64,000 nucleotides of DNA from Gottfriedia acidiceleris (GTDB lineage Bacteria; Bacillota; Bacilli; Bacillales; Bacillaceae_G), in the NCBI RefSeq assembly GCF_004138285.1, contig NZ_SCFN01000021.1:1-64000 (forward strand), read 5' to 3'. The notes under the pieces are model-generated. The model did no database searches. It saw only the letters and a list, made by a program, of their open reading frames with translations, and was not told the DNA's origin. Positions 9,280 to 17,350 of the stretch are shown in pieces; position 1 is the stretch's first letter, and each line of letters starts with the position of its first letter. The position numbers and the translations under genes are program-made.

Positions 9280-10326
9280 TTATTTATAAGACTTAGTATT
9301 CATCATTTTACTAATTTTTTTCCACTTATCTCTTTCTTGTCTAGCTAATGATGCGTCTTGTTTCCGTTCTGCATACGCTAGTTCTCTCATTAATTTACGA
9401 TAGCTTGTGAGTCTTTGTTGATCAAGTTCACCTTTTTCGATTGCTCGATTGACTGCACATCCTGGTTCGTTTTCATGTGTACAGTCTGAGAATTTACATG
9501 ATTTAGCTAATTCTTCGACATCTGTAAATGTCGAGCTAATATGCTCTTCTCCACCCCAAAGCTGTAATTCTCGCATACCTGGTGTATCAATGACCATTCC
9601 GCCAGATGGTAGGAAAAATAATTCGCGATGTGTTGTTGTGTGTTTACCACGATCGTCACCTTCACGTACGTCCCTAGTTATTTGTATTACTTCACCGATT
9701 AACGCGTTTAATAATGTAGATTTACCGACACCTGAAGAACCAAGTAAGGAAACAGTCTTCCCTTCTGAAATGAGCTGTTTCAGTTCTTCAATACCTTCTC
9801 CATTTGTACTATTAACAGAATAAACCGGTACACCAAATGCAATCTCTTCAACTGCTGCAATTTTGGATGGTAGGTCAGTGCATAAATCCTTCTTTGTTAA
9901 AATAATAATTGGACTTGCTCCACTATCATATGCAACAAGTAAATAACGTTCTAATCTTCTTATATTAAAATCGTTATTTAATGCCATTACTAAAAACACG
10001 TAATCTATATTAGCAGCTACTATTTGTTCTTCAGTTTTTTCTCCTGCAGATTGCCTTGAGAATTGACTTATTCTCGGCAATACCTTTTGAATAATTGCTT
10101 TGTTTTCACCTTTTAACGGTTCAATTACAACCCAATCTCCAACTGATGGATAATCACTTTTTACTTTTGCTTGGAATTGAAATTTCCCAGAAACTTCACC
10201 AGTTAGTTCATTTTCTCCATCATGCAATTTATAAATTTGTCTTTGTTCAGATATAACTCTTGCAACTACAGTATTTTGATCCTTTTCTCCGAACGCTTCG
10301 TTCCAACCTAATTGTTTTAAATTCAT
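9280..10326 (-). CDS. rsgA: ribosome small-subunit-dependent GTPase A (RsgA family)
   Basis: A 348-residue circularly permuted GTPase. After an N-terminal OB fold comes G4 (ILTKKDLC), then G1 (LLGSSGVGKSTLLNAL) and G3 (VIDTPGMREL), in the permuted order typical of RsgA. The C-terminal zinc-binding stretch (CKFSDCTHENEPGC) is present. It should act in late 30S maturation. It is longer than the roughly 295-residue YloQ and stands alone rather than between prkC and rpe, so it is probably the second RsgA-type paralogue that many Bacillus relatives carry. The start follows GGAGG by five bases; an ATG-like upstream start lacks a site. Confidence 0.88.
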   Translation of the reverse strand: MNLKQLGWNEAFGEKDQNTVVARVISEQRQIYKLHDGENELTGEVSGKFQFQAKVKSDYPSVGDWVVIEPLKGENKAIIQKVLPRISQFSRQSAGEKTEEQIVAANIDYVFLVMALNNDFNIRRLERYLLVAYDSGASPIIILTKKDLCTDLPSKIAAVEEIAFGVPVYSVNSTNGEGIEELKQLISEGKTVSLLGSSGVGKSTLLNALIGEVIQITRDVREGDDRGKHTTTHRELFFLPSGGMVIDTPGMRELQLWGGEEHISSTFTDVEELAKSCKFSDCTHENEPGCAVNRAIEKGELDQQRLTSYRKLMRELAYAERKQDASLARQERDKWKKISKMMNTKSYK

Positions 10327-10338
10327 TTTGTCCTCCAT

Positions 10339-10755
10339 TATATAAGGACAATAATGAAGATTTACTCCATTTTTTGTCCTCTAATATTTACCTTCTTCTG
10401 AACTAAATTAATTAACTTTCCCATATTCATCACTCCGTTTCATATATAGTACTTTTAGTATATCCAAATTTTAGAAAATCGTCCATACGAATTAATTGAA
10501 TATTAAAAAAGGACAAAACATTCTATTTTCATTTCGACATATTTTGACAATTCCCATTCTTTTGTTTAATTAAACTTTTATAATATTAATGTAAAAAATA
10601 ATAAAAACCCTTGAAATATTTCAAAAACTTATTATTATTTAAATATAGGTCTTTTTGTTTAGGCTGTACTAACACAGGTCAATCGACAAAGTCTAAAAAT
10701 ACTAGTTTAATAAGAAAAATCAGTATTGCAAGATTTGTCTGACAATATAAAAAAC
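10339..10755. other. AT-rich spacer, no gene seen
   Basis: Apart from the promoter described next I find no supported reading frame or strong hairpin between rsgA and the peptide transporter gene. Confidence 0.5.
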
Positions 10756-10786
10756 TTTACAGAAATACGCTATTGTGTGTTATACT
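10756..10786 (+). promoter_or_regulatory. likely sigma-A promoter of the peptide transporter gene
   Basis: TTTACA is followed 19 bases later by TATACT, which carries an extended -10 (TG-T-TATACT). The spacing is long for sigma-A but the extended -10 compensates. This would give a 5' leader of about 220 bases before the ATG at 11014; I could not recognise a riboswitch in it. A second, weaker TTGACA lies near 10929. Confidence 0.5.
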
Positions 10787-11013
10787 AAAATAGTAAATTG
10801 GTCCCAAGTTATTTTTGGCGGATCTAGATAAAAATTTAGTAGCATTGTTCTGTTGAAAAAAGTTAGAAATTTTTTTTAACTCAAATTGTCGAAATTTGTT
10901 GAATTCGGAAATTATTTTTTACAGTAAATTGACAGAATAGTATATGAATTGACGACAATAAATATTCACACAGAAAATTACACAGAATAGCACTTATGAG
11001 GGAGGAATTTTGA

Positions 11014-12408
11014 ATGAGCGTAGCAACAAAACAAAACGTTTCATCAAACGAGCAAAATCAAAAAACGAAACACCCACCTGGCCTTTACTTACTTTTTGCA
11101 ACTGAGGCTTGGGAGCGCTTTAGTTATTATGGAATGCGTGCACTTTTAGTTCTTTACTTAACAACGTCAGTAGTTCAAGGTGGACTTGGATTTAAAGATG
11201 CTTGGGCACTACAACTTTATGGATTATTTACTGGACTAGTATATTTCACTCCAATCATTGGTGGTTGGATTACAGATAATTTCCTTGCAAAGCGTGCTGC
11301 TATAACACTTGGTGGTATTATAATGGCAGCTGGTAATATCGCATTATTCGGTATTCATTCTTCAACTGGTTTATACCTTGGTTTAATTTTAATGATTATC
11401 GGTAATGGATTCTTCAAGCCAAACATTTCAACAATTGTTGGTGAACTTTATGAAGGAGATGACCCACGTCGTGATGGTGCATTCACAATCTTCTACATGG
11501 GTATCAACTTAGGTGCATTCTTTGCTCCACTTGTTACTGGTTATTTAGCACAAACTTTATTTATGTCTAAAAATGCTGCTGGTGATGATTTATTCGGTTA
11601 CCGTTATGGTTTCTTAGCAGCTGCGATCGGTATGATTATTGGTCAAATTATTTTCAACTTATTAGCTTCAAAATATCTAGGTGATTTAGGTACTAAACCT
11701 AACGCTAAAGTTGTAAAAGAGGGTAACAGCGCTTCAGTTAAGGATATTCCTCTTACTAAAAAAGAAAAACAACGTACTACTGTTATCTTTATCTTAGCTG
11801 CATTCGTAGTATTTTTCTGGGCTGGATTTGAACAAGCTGGTTCATCATTAACACTTTATACTGAGCGTTTCTTAGATCTTAAAGTTGGAAGCTTCAATGT
11901 ACCATCTGCATGGTTCCAATCTGTTAACCCATTATTCATTATGCTTTTCGCTCCAGTTCTTTCTATGATCTGGATTAAAATGGCAAAAAATGGTAAAAAC
12001 ATTAGTGTTCCTGCGAAAATGGCAATGGGTCTTATCCTATTAGGTGTTGGTTTCGCATTCACAATTATGGCAGTTATGAAAACAGGTTCTGATCCAAATC
12101 ATATTACTGTAAAAGCAAACATGATATTTATGGTTATGACATATTTCTTCCATACAATTGCTGAATTAGTACTTTCACCAGTTGGTTTATCAGCAGTATC
12201 TCGTTATGCACCAGCTAAACTTGCTTCATTATTAATGGGTGTATGGTTATCATCAAGTTTCATTGCAAACTTAGTTGGTGGTCAATTAGCTGCATTTACA
12301 ACAACTCTTGGAATGTTACAAGTATTCTTAGTAGTAGGTGGAGCAGCAATCGTTGCAGGCTTAATCTTACTTGCTTTATCACCAAAACTTGCAAAAATGT
12401 TAGACTAA
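11014..12408 (+). CDS. dtpT: POT/PTR-family proton-coupled di-/tripeptide transporter
   Basis: A 464-residue major-facilitator protein with about 14 hydrophobic segments. The POT signatures are clear: the ExxER proton/peptide motif in helix 1 (TEAWERFSYYGMRALL), GGWITDNFLAKR after helix 2, and FYMGINLGAFFAPLV in helix 5. It imports small peptides with protons across the cell membrane, like B. subtilis DtpT (YclF). A strong site (GGGAGGA) precedes the ATG. It is monocistronic, with its own promoter region and a bidirectional terminator shared with the convergent dUTPase gene. Confidence 0.92.
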   Translation: MSVATKQNVSSNEQNQKTKHPPGLYLLFATEAWERFSYYGMRALLVLYLTTSVVQGGLGFKDAWALQLYGLFTGLVYFTPIIGGWITDNFLAKRAAITLGGIIMAAGNIALFGIHSSTGLYLGLILMIIGNGFFKPNISTIVGELYEGDDPRRDGAFTIFYMGINLGAFFAPLVTGYLAQTLFMSKNAAGDDLFGYRYGFLAAAIGMIIGQIIFNLLASKYLGDLGTKPNAKVVKEGNSASVKDIPLTKKEKQRTTVIFILAAFVVFFWAGFEQAGSSLTLYTERFLDLKVGSFNVPSAWFQSVNPLFIMLFAPVLSMIWIKMAKNGKNISVPAKMAMGLILLGVGFAFTIMAVMKTGSDPNHITVKANMIFMVMTYFFHTIAELVLSPVGLSAVSRYAPAKLASLLMGVWLSSSFIANLVGGQLAAFTTTLGMLQVFLVVGGAAIVAGLILLALSPKLAKMLD

Positions 12409-12419
12409 TTACAAAATTA

Positions 12420-12450
12420 AAAGAACTCGACATTGTCGAGTTCTTTTTCT
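12420..12450. terminator. bidirectional terminator between dtpT and the dUTPase gene
   Basis: AGAACTCGAC-ATT-GTCGAGTTCT forms a 10-bp stem flanked by T-runs on the plus strand and A-rich sequence on the other side, so it can end both convergent genes. Confidence 0.9.
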
Positions 12451-12462
12451 ATTTCTGCATTT

Positions 12463-12912
12463 TTATTTTCCTGTACTTCCAAATCCACTTACTCGTTCTT
12501 CCCCTGCGAAATCTTCATCAGCTAATAAGAACTTTTGGAAAACAGCTTGTCCAATTCGCTCACCTTTTTGAATGATCACAGGCTCCTTTGATACATTAAT
12601 TAATTGCATCATGATATGGCCATCGTTTGAAGGATTACTGTAGTAGTCTGAATCAATAACCCCTACCCCATTTCCTTTCATTAAACCTTTCTTTAAAGGA
12701 GTAGACGAGCGTACAAATAATGCTAAAAATTCGTCTTTTTGCATATACGCTTTTAATCCTGTACCAACAAGTTTAATCTCGTTTGGATTAATAATTGTCT
12801 CTTCAATACATTCGATATCATAACCAGCTGCATGAGTAGTTGCTCTTTTCGGTAGATTCACTCCACAATTTTCAAATCCTTTAGCTACTTCAAATCCTCT
12901 TATTTTTTCCAA
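12463..12912 (-). CDS. dUTPase (deoxyuridine 5'-triphosphate nucleotidohydrolase)
   Basis: A 149-residue trimeric-type dUTPase that hydrolyses dUTP to dUMP and pyrophosphate, keeping uracil out of DNA. All five motifs are seen: AGYDIE (1), VRSSTPLKKG (2), GNGVGVIDSDYYSN (3, with the catalytic-site Asp and Tyr), GERIGQAVFQKF (4) and the P-loop-like ERVSGFGSTG (5). The start chosen is TTG, six bases after AAGGGTG; an upstream GTG sits inside that site. It resembles the phage-derived YncF/YosS proteins of B. subtilis, but no phage genes flank it here. Confidence 0.9.
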   Translation of the reverse strand: MEKIRGFEVAKGFENCGVNLPKRATTHAAGYDIECIEETIINPNEIKLVGTGLKAYMQKDEFLALFVRSSTPLKKGLMKGNGVGVIDSDYYSNPSNDGHIMMQLINVSKEPVIIQKGERIGQAVFQKFLLADEDFAGEERVSGFGSTGK

Positions 12913-12990
12913 AACTTTCACCCTTTACCATTTAATCCATTTCTAGTGTAACATAGATATTTTCATAAAGATAAGATTATTATAGTAAGT

Positions 12991-13027
12991 AAAAAAGAGG
13001 CTGTCTTAACAAACAGACGGCCTCTTA
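12991..13027 (-). terminator. terminator of the acetyltransferase gene
   Basis: On the minus strand a GC-containing stem (GAGGCCGTCTG paired with CAGACAGCCTC, one mismatch) is followed by TTTTTT. Confidence 0.88.
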
Positions 13028-13033
13028 CTATCT

Positions 13034-13858
13034 TTATTGGCTAATTTTATAATAATCTTGAGTGTTATATTGTCTAAATCCACAATCTATATATAATTTC
13101 TTCGCGTTACTATTTTCTAGAGCAACTTCTAAATGAATTTCGTTTCCAATCTCATTTTCTTTTTGAATGGTTTGGAGTAATGCATTTTTTCCATATCCCC
13201 TGCCTTGGTATTCTGGATGTATTGCAAATCCATAAATCCAACTCTCATTCTTTTCACGAAGCAAACTCATTTTACCAATTTTTTCATCATTTACTTCTAT
13301 TATATATAAATCACGATCTGGTTCATTTAAGATGCGTTGATTGTACTTCTCTGCATCACTATTTTCAAATCCAAAACATACAACATCTAAATTTGAAATA
13401 AATGAGAAATCTAATTGCTCTGCTTTCGTGAATTTAACGATTGGTGTAAATTCTTTTACTTCTTGGTTTTTCCACGCCATTTGATATTCAGAAAAAGAAT
13501 AGGAACAACTTTTTTGATTTCGAATAAATTCTTTCGCTGATGCTGAAGCTTCAGGAGCATTTAATAAAATGGTAGTGACTGAAGCTATTGAATTTAGTGC
13601 TTCATTTAACAAACTAGAAAAAATACCTTTTCGGCGAAAATTCGGATGAACCATGCCGCAGATTTCAACTTTTTCTCCAAAATAGTAAGTCGCTAAAAAT
13701 CCTACTAATTGATTTTCTTCATAGTAAAAGAAATCTTCTTTTACATCTTTTCTTCTATTTCTTAACATTTCCCAGTTTAACTTTAAAGTTATTTCATCAA
13801 ATTTTTCGCAAATTTCTTGTAATATGTTAATTTCGTTTAATTGTTTTTCTGTAATCAA
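13034..13858 (-). CDS. tandem GNAT-fold N-acetyltransferase
   Basis: A 274-residue protein that appears to hold two GNAT folds. The C-terminal half is a canonical acetyl-CoA-binding domain with the pyrophosphate loop HPEYQGRGYGKNAL and the late strand ALENSNAKKLYIDCGF. The N-terminal half has a weaker HPNFRRKGIFSSLL loop, which also fits motif A. Such two-domain GNATs acetylate small amines or antibiotics, but the substrate cannot be told here. The start is TTG with GAAGGTG seven bases before it. Single-gene unit with its own terminator. Confidence 0.85.
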   Translation of the reverse strand: MITEKQLNEINILQEICEKFDEITLKLNWEMLRNRRKDVKEDFFYYEENQLVGFLATYYFGEKVEICGMVHPNFRRKGIFSSLLNEALNSIASVTTILLNAPEASASAKEFIRNQKSCSYSFSEYQMAWKNQEVKEFTPIVKFTKAEQLDFSFISNLDVVCFGFENSDAEKYNQRILNEPDRDLYIIEVNDEKIGKMSLLREKNESWIYGFAIHPEYQGRGYGKNALLQTIQKENEIGNEIHLEVALENSNAKKLYIDCGFRQYNTQDYYKISQ

Positions 13859-13913
13859 ATTTTACACCTTCTTCTTACAATATTTCTTTTAGTCCCTTTA
13901 GAGTTATTCAACG

Positions 13914-13950
13914 AAAAAGCATTTCTTCCTTTATTTAGAAGAATGCTTTA
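13914..13950 (-). terminator. terminator of murG
   Basis: On the minus strand AAGCATTCTTC pairs with GAAGAAATGCTT (one bulged base) and is followed by TTTTTCG. Confidence 0.85.
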
Positions 13951-13956
13951 ATCGAG

Positions 13957-15021
13957 TCAATTTCTATTTATTTCCTCAAGAAGTACATCAAGTGCATTAC
14001 TTTGATTCGATGATTTCATATTGTTAATGAAAAAGTCTTTTTTAGTTTGAAGTTCTTCAATTGAATCTTGAAGTGTTTTGTTCGTTAAATCTTCTTCTTC
14101 CATCATTAATGCAAAGCCTTTTTCTTTAAAAGAATTTGCATTTAATATTTGGTCTCCCCTACTTTGATTTTTCGTAAGTGGGATGATTAACATCGGTTTA
14201 TGTAGCGCTAAAAATTCAAATATTGCATTTGACCCACCTCTTGTAATAATCATTTGAGAAGCGGCCAATACATCTGCTAGCTCGTCATGAACATATTCAA
14301 ATTGCTTATATCCTTCAATATTTTTTAAACCTTCATCAACATTTCCTTTACCACATAAGTGGACAATCTGATACTTTTTCGTTAGAACTTGTAATGATTC
14401 TCTAACAGTTTCATTTATTTTCTTTGCACCTAAACTTCCACCCATAATTGTTAAGATTGGTATATAACTTTTAAAATCAAGGTATTCTATGCCCTTTTGT
14501 CTTGAGCCATTTAATAGTTCCTTTCTAATAGGTGAACCTATCACAGTTGTTTTATTTTTTGGAAAATAATTTTTTGCTTCTTCAAATGACGTAAAAATTT
14601 TTGTAGCAAATCGCTGGGAAATTTTATTTGCAAGTCCTGGTGTCATATCACTTTCATGTATAAAAATTGGAATTTTCAATGTGCTAGCAGTAATGATTAC
14701 AGGGACAGAAACAAAGCCACCCTTTGAAAAAACTAAATTCGGCTTAATTTTTTTTAATACTTTTCTTGCGTCAAGACAGCCTTTTATTACCCGAAACATA
14801 TCAATAATATTTTCAAAATCTATATATCGTCTTAATTTTCCGCTTGAGATTCCGTAATAAGGCAATCCAATTTTATTTATTAGTTCCTTTTCAATTCCTT
14901 TTTTAGATCCAACATAATGGATATCCCAATCATTATTATTTAACTCATTTATAATGGCGATATTTGGTGTTACATGCCCTGCAGAGCCACCACCGGTAAA
15001 TACAATTGTTTTCTTAGACAT
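13957..15021 (-). CDS. murG: UDP-N-acetylglucosamine:undecaprenyl-PP-MurNAc-pentapeptide GlcNAc transferase
   Basis: A 354-residue GT28 glycosyltransferase that converts lipid I to lipid II at the inner face of the membrane. The N-terminal lipid-binding loop TGGGSAGHVTPN, the second G-loop (IMGGSLGAKKIN) and the acceptor/UDP-binding region ITRGGSNAIFEFLALHKP are intact. It stands alone, away from any division/cell-wall cluster, and has a Bacillus cereus-group-like divergent sequence (IDFENIIDMF). It may therefore be the second murG of the genome; a search of the rest of the chromosome would tell. Good GGAGT site before ATG. Confidence 0.9.
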   Translation of the reverse strand: MSKKTIVFTGGGSAGHVTPNIAIINELNNNDWDIHYVGSKKGIEKELINKIGLPYYGISSGKLRRYIDFENIIDMFRVIKGCLDARKVLKKIKPNLVFSKGGFVSVPVIITASTLKIPIFIHESDMTPGLANKISQRFATKIFTSFEEAKNYFPKNKTTVIGSPIRKELLNGSRQKGIEYLDFKSYIPILTIMGGSLGAKKINETVRESLQVLTKKYQIVHLCGKGNVDEGLKNIEGYKQFEYVHDELADVLAASQMIITRGGSNAIFEFLALHKPMLIIPLTKNQSRGDQILNANSFKEKGFALMMEEEDLTNKTLQDSIEELQTKKDFFINNMKSSNQSNALDVLLEEINRN

Positions 15022-15251
15022 ATTAACTCCTATCCATGTTCTTTTTCATACTATTCAACTTAATCACAAATTTTGCATAAAGCCAATACTACGATCATAT
15101 ATCCTACTGAAATTATTATCGCCCCCACTATATTAACTTTCTATTTAATCTCAATTTTATATCTTTATGAACGTTCATAGCTAAAAAATTCATAATTAGG
15201 TATATTATCTTGATAAATTCACCAAATTAAAGTGTATTTCCTCTAACAATG

Positions 15252-15290
15252 TAAAAAAGCATTACTTCACTTTTTAGAAGTAATGCTTTT
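15252..15290 (-). terminator. terminator between murG and the His-rich gene
   Basis: AAAAGCATTACTTC pairs with GAAGTAATGCTTTT around an 8-base loop; on the minus strand it ends in TTTTTTAC. It overlaps the end of the rlmH-like remnant and would end transcripts from the His-rich gene. Confidence 0.85.
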
Positions 15291-15480
15291 ACTCTGTTGC
15301 AAAATAAGTTTCTCAACTACACCATGTCCATCACTTAGAACTAATGACCTACCAATTACAAATGCTACCTTGCTGTTTCCATATGTAGCAAGTTGATCTA
15401 TATTTATGGCTAGTGATTCTGACGAATGTGCCTTCCCCTAAATTTCCACTACTGAAATGACTTTTAAGAATGACGAGATT
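15267..15480 (-). pseudogene. remnant of a 23S rRNA methyltransferase RlmH-like gene
   Basis: The minus-strand frame ending at the TGA at 15267 reads a C-proximal part of Rlm[21 protein letters not shown] then [17 protein letters not shown], matching the family's GKxLSSExLAxxIDxLxxxG and FVIGGSLGLS. The SAM-binding loop GGSLG is altered to GRSLV, the C-terminal LSFSKMTFPHQL block is missing, and an in-frame TAG lies just upstream of GKAHSS. There is no N-terminal half. It is a decayed copy; the functional rlmH must be elsewhere. Confidence 0.7.
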
Positions 15481-16338
15481 CTATCTTTTATCATTAGGAT
15501 CAACTTCAAACCATTCTGACATCGATAAGTTAGTAGTGGTGTCCTCCCAATCATCAATTGATAAATCAGAAAAATCCGTTTCTAATAATTGTTCAGATGT
15601 CTTCTTTTGACTAGAGACGTTACCTTGATTATGACCATGATTGTTAATTTGGTGATGTTCTTCATTATGATTTGTAAAAGTAGATGATAATTCAGAATAA
15701 TTTTTTTGATTAATACTTGTTAATCCAGTTATACTGTTCGATTGACTTTCGTCCATAGTACTTGCAGAATACTGGTTTATATTTTCTATATTTTGATTAC
15801 TATACTTTTTCCTATTAGCTACTCTTGAGTTATGTTGCTTTTCCTCGAATTGTTCATGTTCTGAATGCTCTTGTTGTTGATGTTGATGCTGTTCATGATG
15901 TTCTTTTTGACCTTCATGGCTAGGTTCAAATATACTTGCTGAAAATTCCTCCACATTATTTATTAGATTTTCAGCCCAGTTAGGATGATCTGGATGATGT
16001 TCATGACCTTTGTGATGCTTGTGATGTCCGTCGTGCTCTTTATGTTCTTTATATTCATCATGATGTTCTTGATGCTCGTTTTGCTGGTAATGTCCTTTAT
16101 TTTGATCTAAATTGTGGTGTGAGCTTGATTCAACTTCAGTGTTAATCATTGATAGAGTAGTTTTTAATTCTTTTTCTATATTAACAATTTGATGGTCAAA
16201 ATTATGTAATTGCTTTTTAATTTCTTCCATATGAGATTCTATTTCATCTATTCTTTTGTTAACCTTATGCAAATTTTTTTGGTGTTCATTTTTTTTCAAA
16301 TCAAATTGCTCTAATAATTTATCAAATGAAAGATCCAT
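15481..16338 (-). CDS. histidine-rich coiled-coil protein of unknown function
   Basis: I do not recognise this 285-residue protein. Residues 1-70 form a charged coiled coil (KVNKRIDEIESHMEEIKKQL). Residues about 80-165 are extremely rich in His, Glu, Lys and Gln, with repeated HH, EHxEH and HHKHHK runs. A Ser/Asn/Gln-rich stretch follows, then an acidic tail with two Trp-containing segments (DLSIDDWEDT, SEWFEVDP). No signal peptide or membrane segment is seen. The His clusters suggest zinc, nickel or copper binding, or a spore-layer structural role; both are guesses. The start follows AGGTGAG by four bases. Confidence 0.75.
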   Translation of the reverse strand: MDLSFDKLLEQFDLKKNEHQKNLHKVNKRIDEIESHMEEIKKQLHNFDHQIVNIEKELKTTLSMINTEVESSSHHNLDQNKGHYQQNEHQEHHDEYKEHKEHDGHHKHHKGHEHHPDHPNWAENLINNVEEFSASIFEPSHEGQKEHHEQHQHQQQEHSEHEQFEEKQHNSRVANRKKYSNQNIENINQYSASTMDESQSNSITGLTSINQKNYSELSSTFTNHNEEHHQINNHGHNQGNVSSQKKTSEQLLETDFSDLSIDDWEDTTTNLSMSEWFEVDPNDKR

Positions 16339-16441
16339 TTTTCTCACCTATTTCGTTTTTTAATATTATGTGTAAATCGACTGTATCCAAATCCTATTTA
16401 ATGTAAAATTAACATTAATCGATGTTGAAATTGTAAAATAC

Positions 16442-16468
16442 AAAAGGGACTCCTTTTAGAAGTCCCAA
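16442..16468 (-). terminator. terminator of the first acyl-CoA operon
   Basis: On the minus strand GGGACT pairs with AGTCCC around a 9-base loop, followed by TTTTGT. It lies 13 bases past the last gene of the operon. Confidence 0.85.
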
Positions 16469-16480
16469 TTAGATTAAGTA

Positions 16481-16885
16481 TCATTCATATAATTTAAATA
16501 AAATTTTACCAGTAATAACTGATACATCGTTCTGATTCTTTGCGTTTACTTTAAAATGTAATATGTTTGCATCAACTTTATCAAGTGTTGAATTTAATGT
16601 GACTACATCATTTAGAAATACCATATTTTTAAATCTTATGGAGTAATTTTCAATAAAGCCGAGTTCTAAATAGTCTGAAAAAAGCTTCGTTAAATTACCC
16701 ATTGTCCACATGCCATGTGCAATAATTCCAGGTAATCCAGCTTTCTGTGCTTCCTCATCAATTGTGTGAATAGGATTAAAATCACCTGAAGCTCCTGCGT
16801 ATTTTATTAAATCAATTCGAGATACTGGTTCAAGTACGACTGGTTTCAACGAGTCGCCAATTTGTAAATCTAATAATACCGTCAT
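16481..16885 (-). CDS. MaoC-family (R)-enoyl-CoA hydratase subunit
   Basis: A 134-residue single hot-dog domain with the hydratase-2 signature (YAGASGDFNPIH, then AGLPGIIAHGMWTMG). The catalytic Asp and His of GDFNPIH are present. It should hydrate trans-2-enoyl-CoA or catalyse the reverse dehydration. It overlaps the preceding MaoC-like gene by four bases (ATGA), which suggests the two are made in equal amounts and form a heteromer, as with mycobacterial HadAB or ChsH1/ChsH2. It is the last gene of an eight-gene operon. Confidence 0.88.
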   Translation of the reverse strand: MTVLLDLQIGDSLKPVVLEPVSRIDLIKYAGASGDFNPIHTIDEEAQKAGLPGIIAHGMWTMGNLTKLFSDYLELGFIENYSIRFKNMVFLNDVVTLNSTLDKVDANILHFKVNAKNQNDVSVITGKILFKLYE

Positions 16886-17331
16886 ACCGTTAGCACCTTC
16901 CTAACCTCTTCAGTTATAATAACAACTGATTTAGCAGTAAATACAATATTACCTGCTTGATCTTCTCCGTTATCTGACAGTACTAGGAAACCCATAAAGC
17001 CATGTCCACCACGTTTTTCATAATAGTCTTTAATTTCTGTGAAACAATTAATGGTTTCACCAACTAAAAGTGGCCTTTTATATTCAAATGTTTGCTCACC
17101 ATGAATTAAACCAACATTAGGTAGGTTAAAATTCTCTATTTTCCCATAGTCAAATACTCTAGGAAATGTTGTCGGAGCAATATTTTGTCCATATCTAGAT
17201 TGTTTTCCGTATTCTTCATCAACATAAATTGGATGTAAATCGCCAATTGCTTCAGCAAATTTTTTTACAGCACCACGTTCTACAGTATTTTTTACTGATT
17301 TCGAGCGTTTACCTATATACGATTTAAACAT
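16882..17331 (-). CDS. MaoC N-terminal-type dehydratase/hydratase partner subunit
   Basis: A 149-residue hot-dog protein of the FAS1-like/MaoC N-terminal type (KKFAEAIGDLHPIYVDEEY, then GLIHGEQTFEYKRPLLVGE). It lacks the AHGM block of true hydratase-2 subunits, as expected for the structural or substrate-binding half of a two-gene hydratase. The ATG at 17331 has GAGGTG seven bases upstream, whereas an upstream in-frame start would overlap the preceding gene. Partner gene follows with a 4-base overlap. Confidence 0.85.
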   Translation of the reverse strand: MFKSYIGKRSKSVKNTVERGAVKKFAEAIGDLHPIYVDEEYGKQSRYGQNIAPTTFPRVFDYGKIENFNLPNVGLIHGEQTFEYKRPLLVGETINCFTEIKDYYEKRGGHGFMGFLVLSDNGEDQAGNIVFTAKSVVIITEEVRKVLTV

Positions 17332-17350
17332 TAAATTCACCTCAATTTTT

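Noticed and set aside
10860-10920. Possible CodY-like boxes (AATTGTCGAAATT) in the dtpT leader
   Set aside because: Agreement with the AATTTTCWGAAAATT consensus is only about 9 of 15 bases, no better than chance in such AT-rich DNA.
15880-16100. CRISPR-like or tandem DNA repeat in the His-rich gene
   Set aside because: The repetition is of CAT/ATG-type codons for His and Glu with no fixed unit or spacer length; it is protein-level low complexity.
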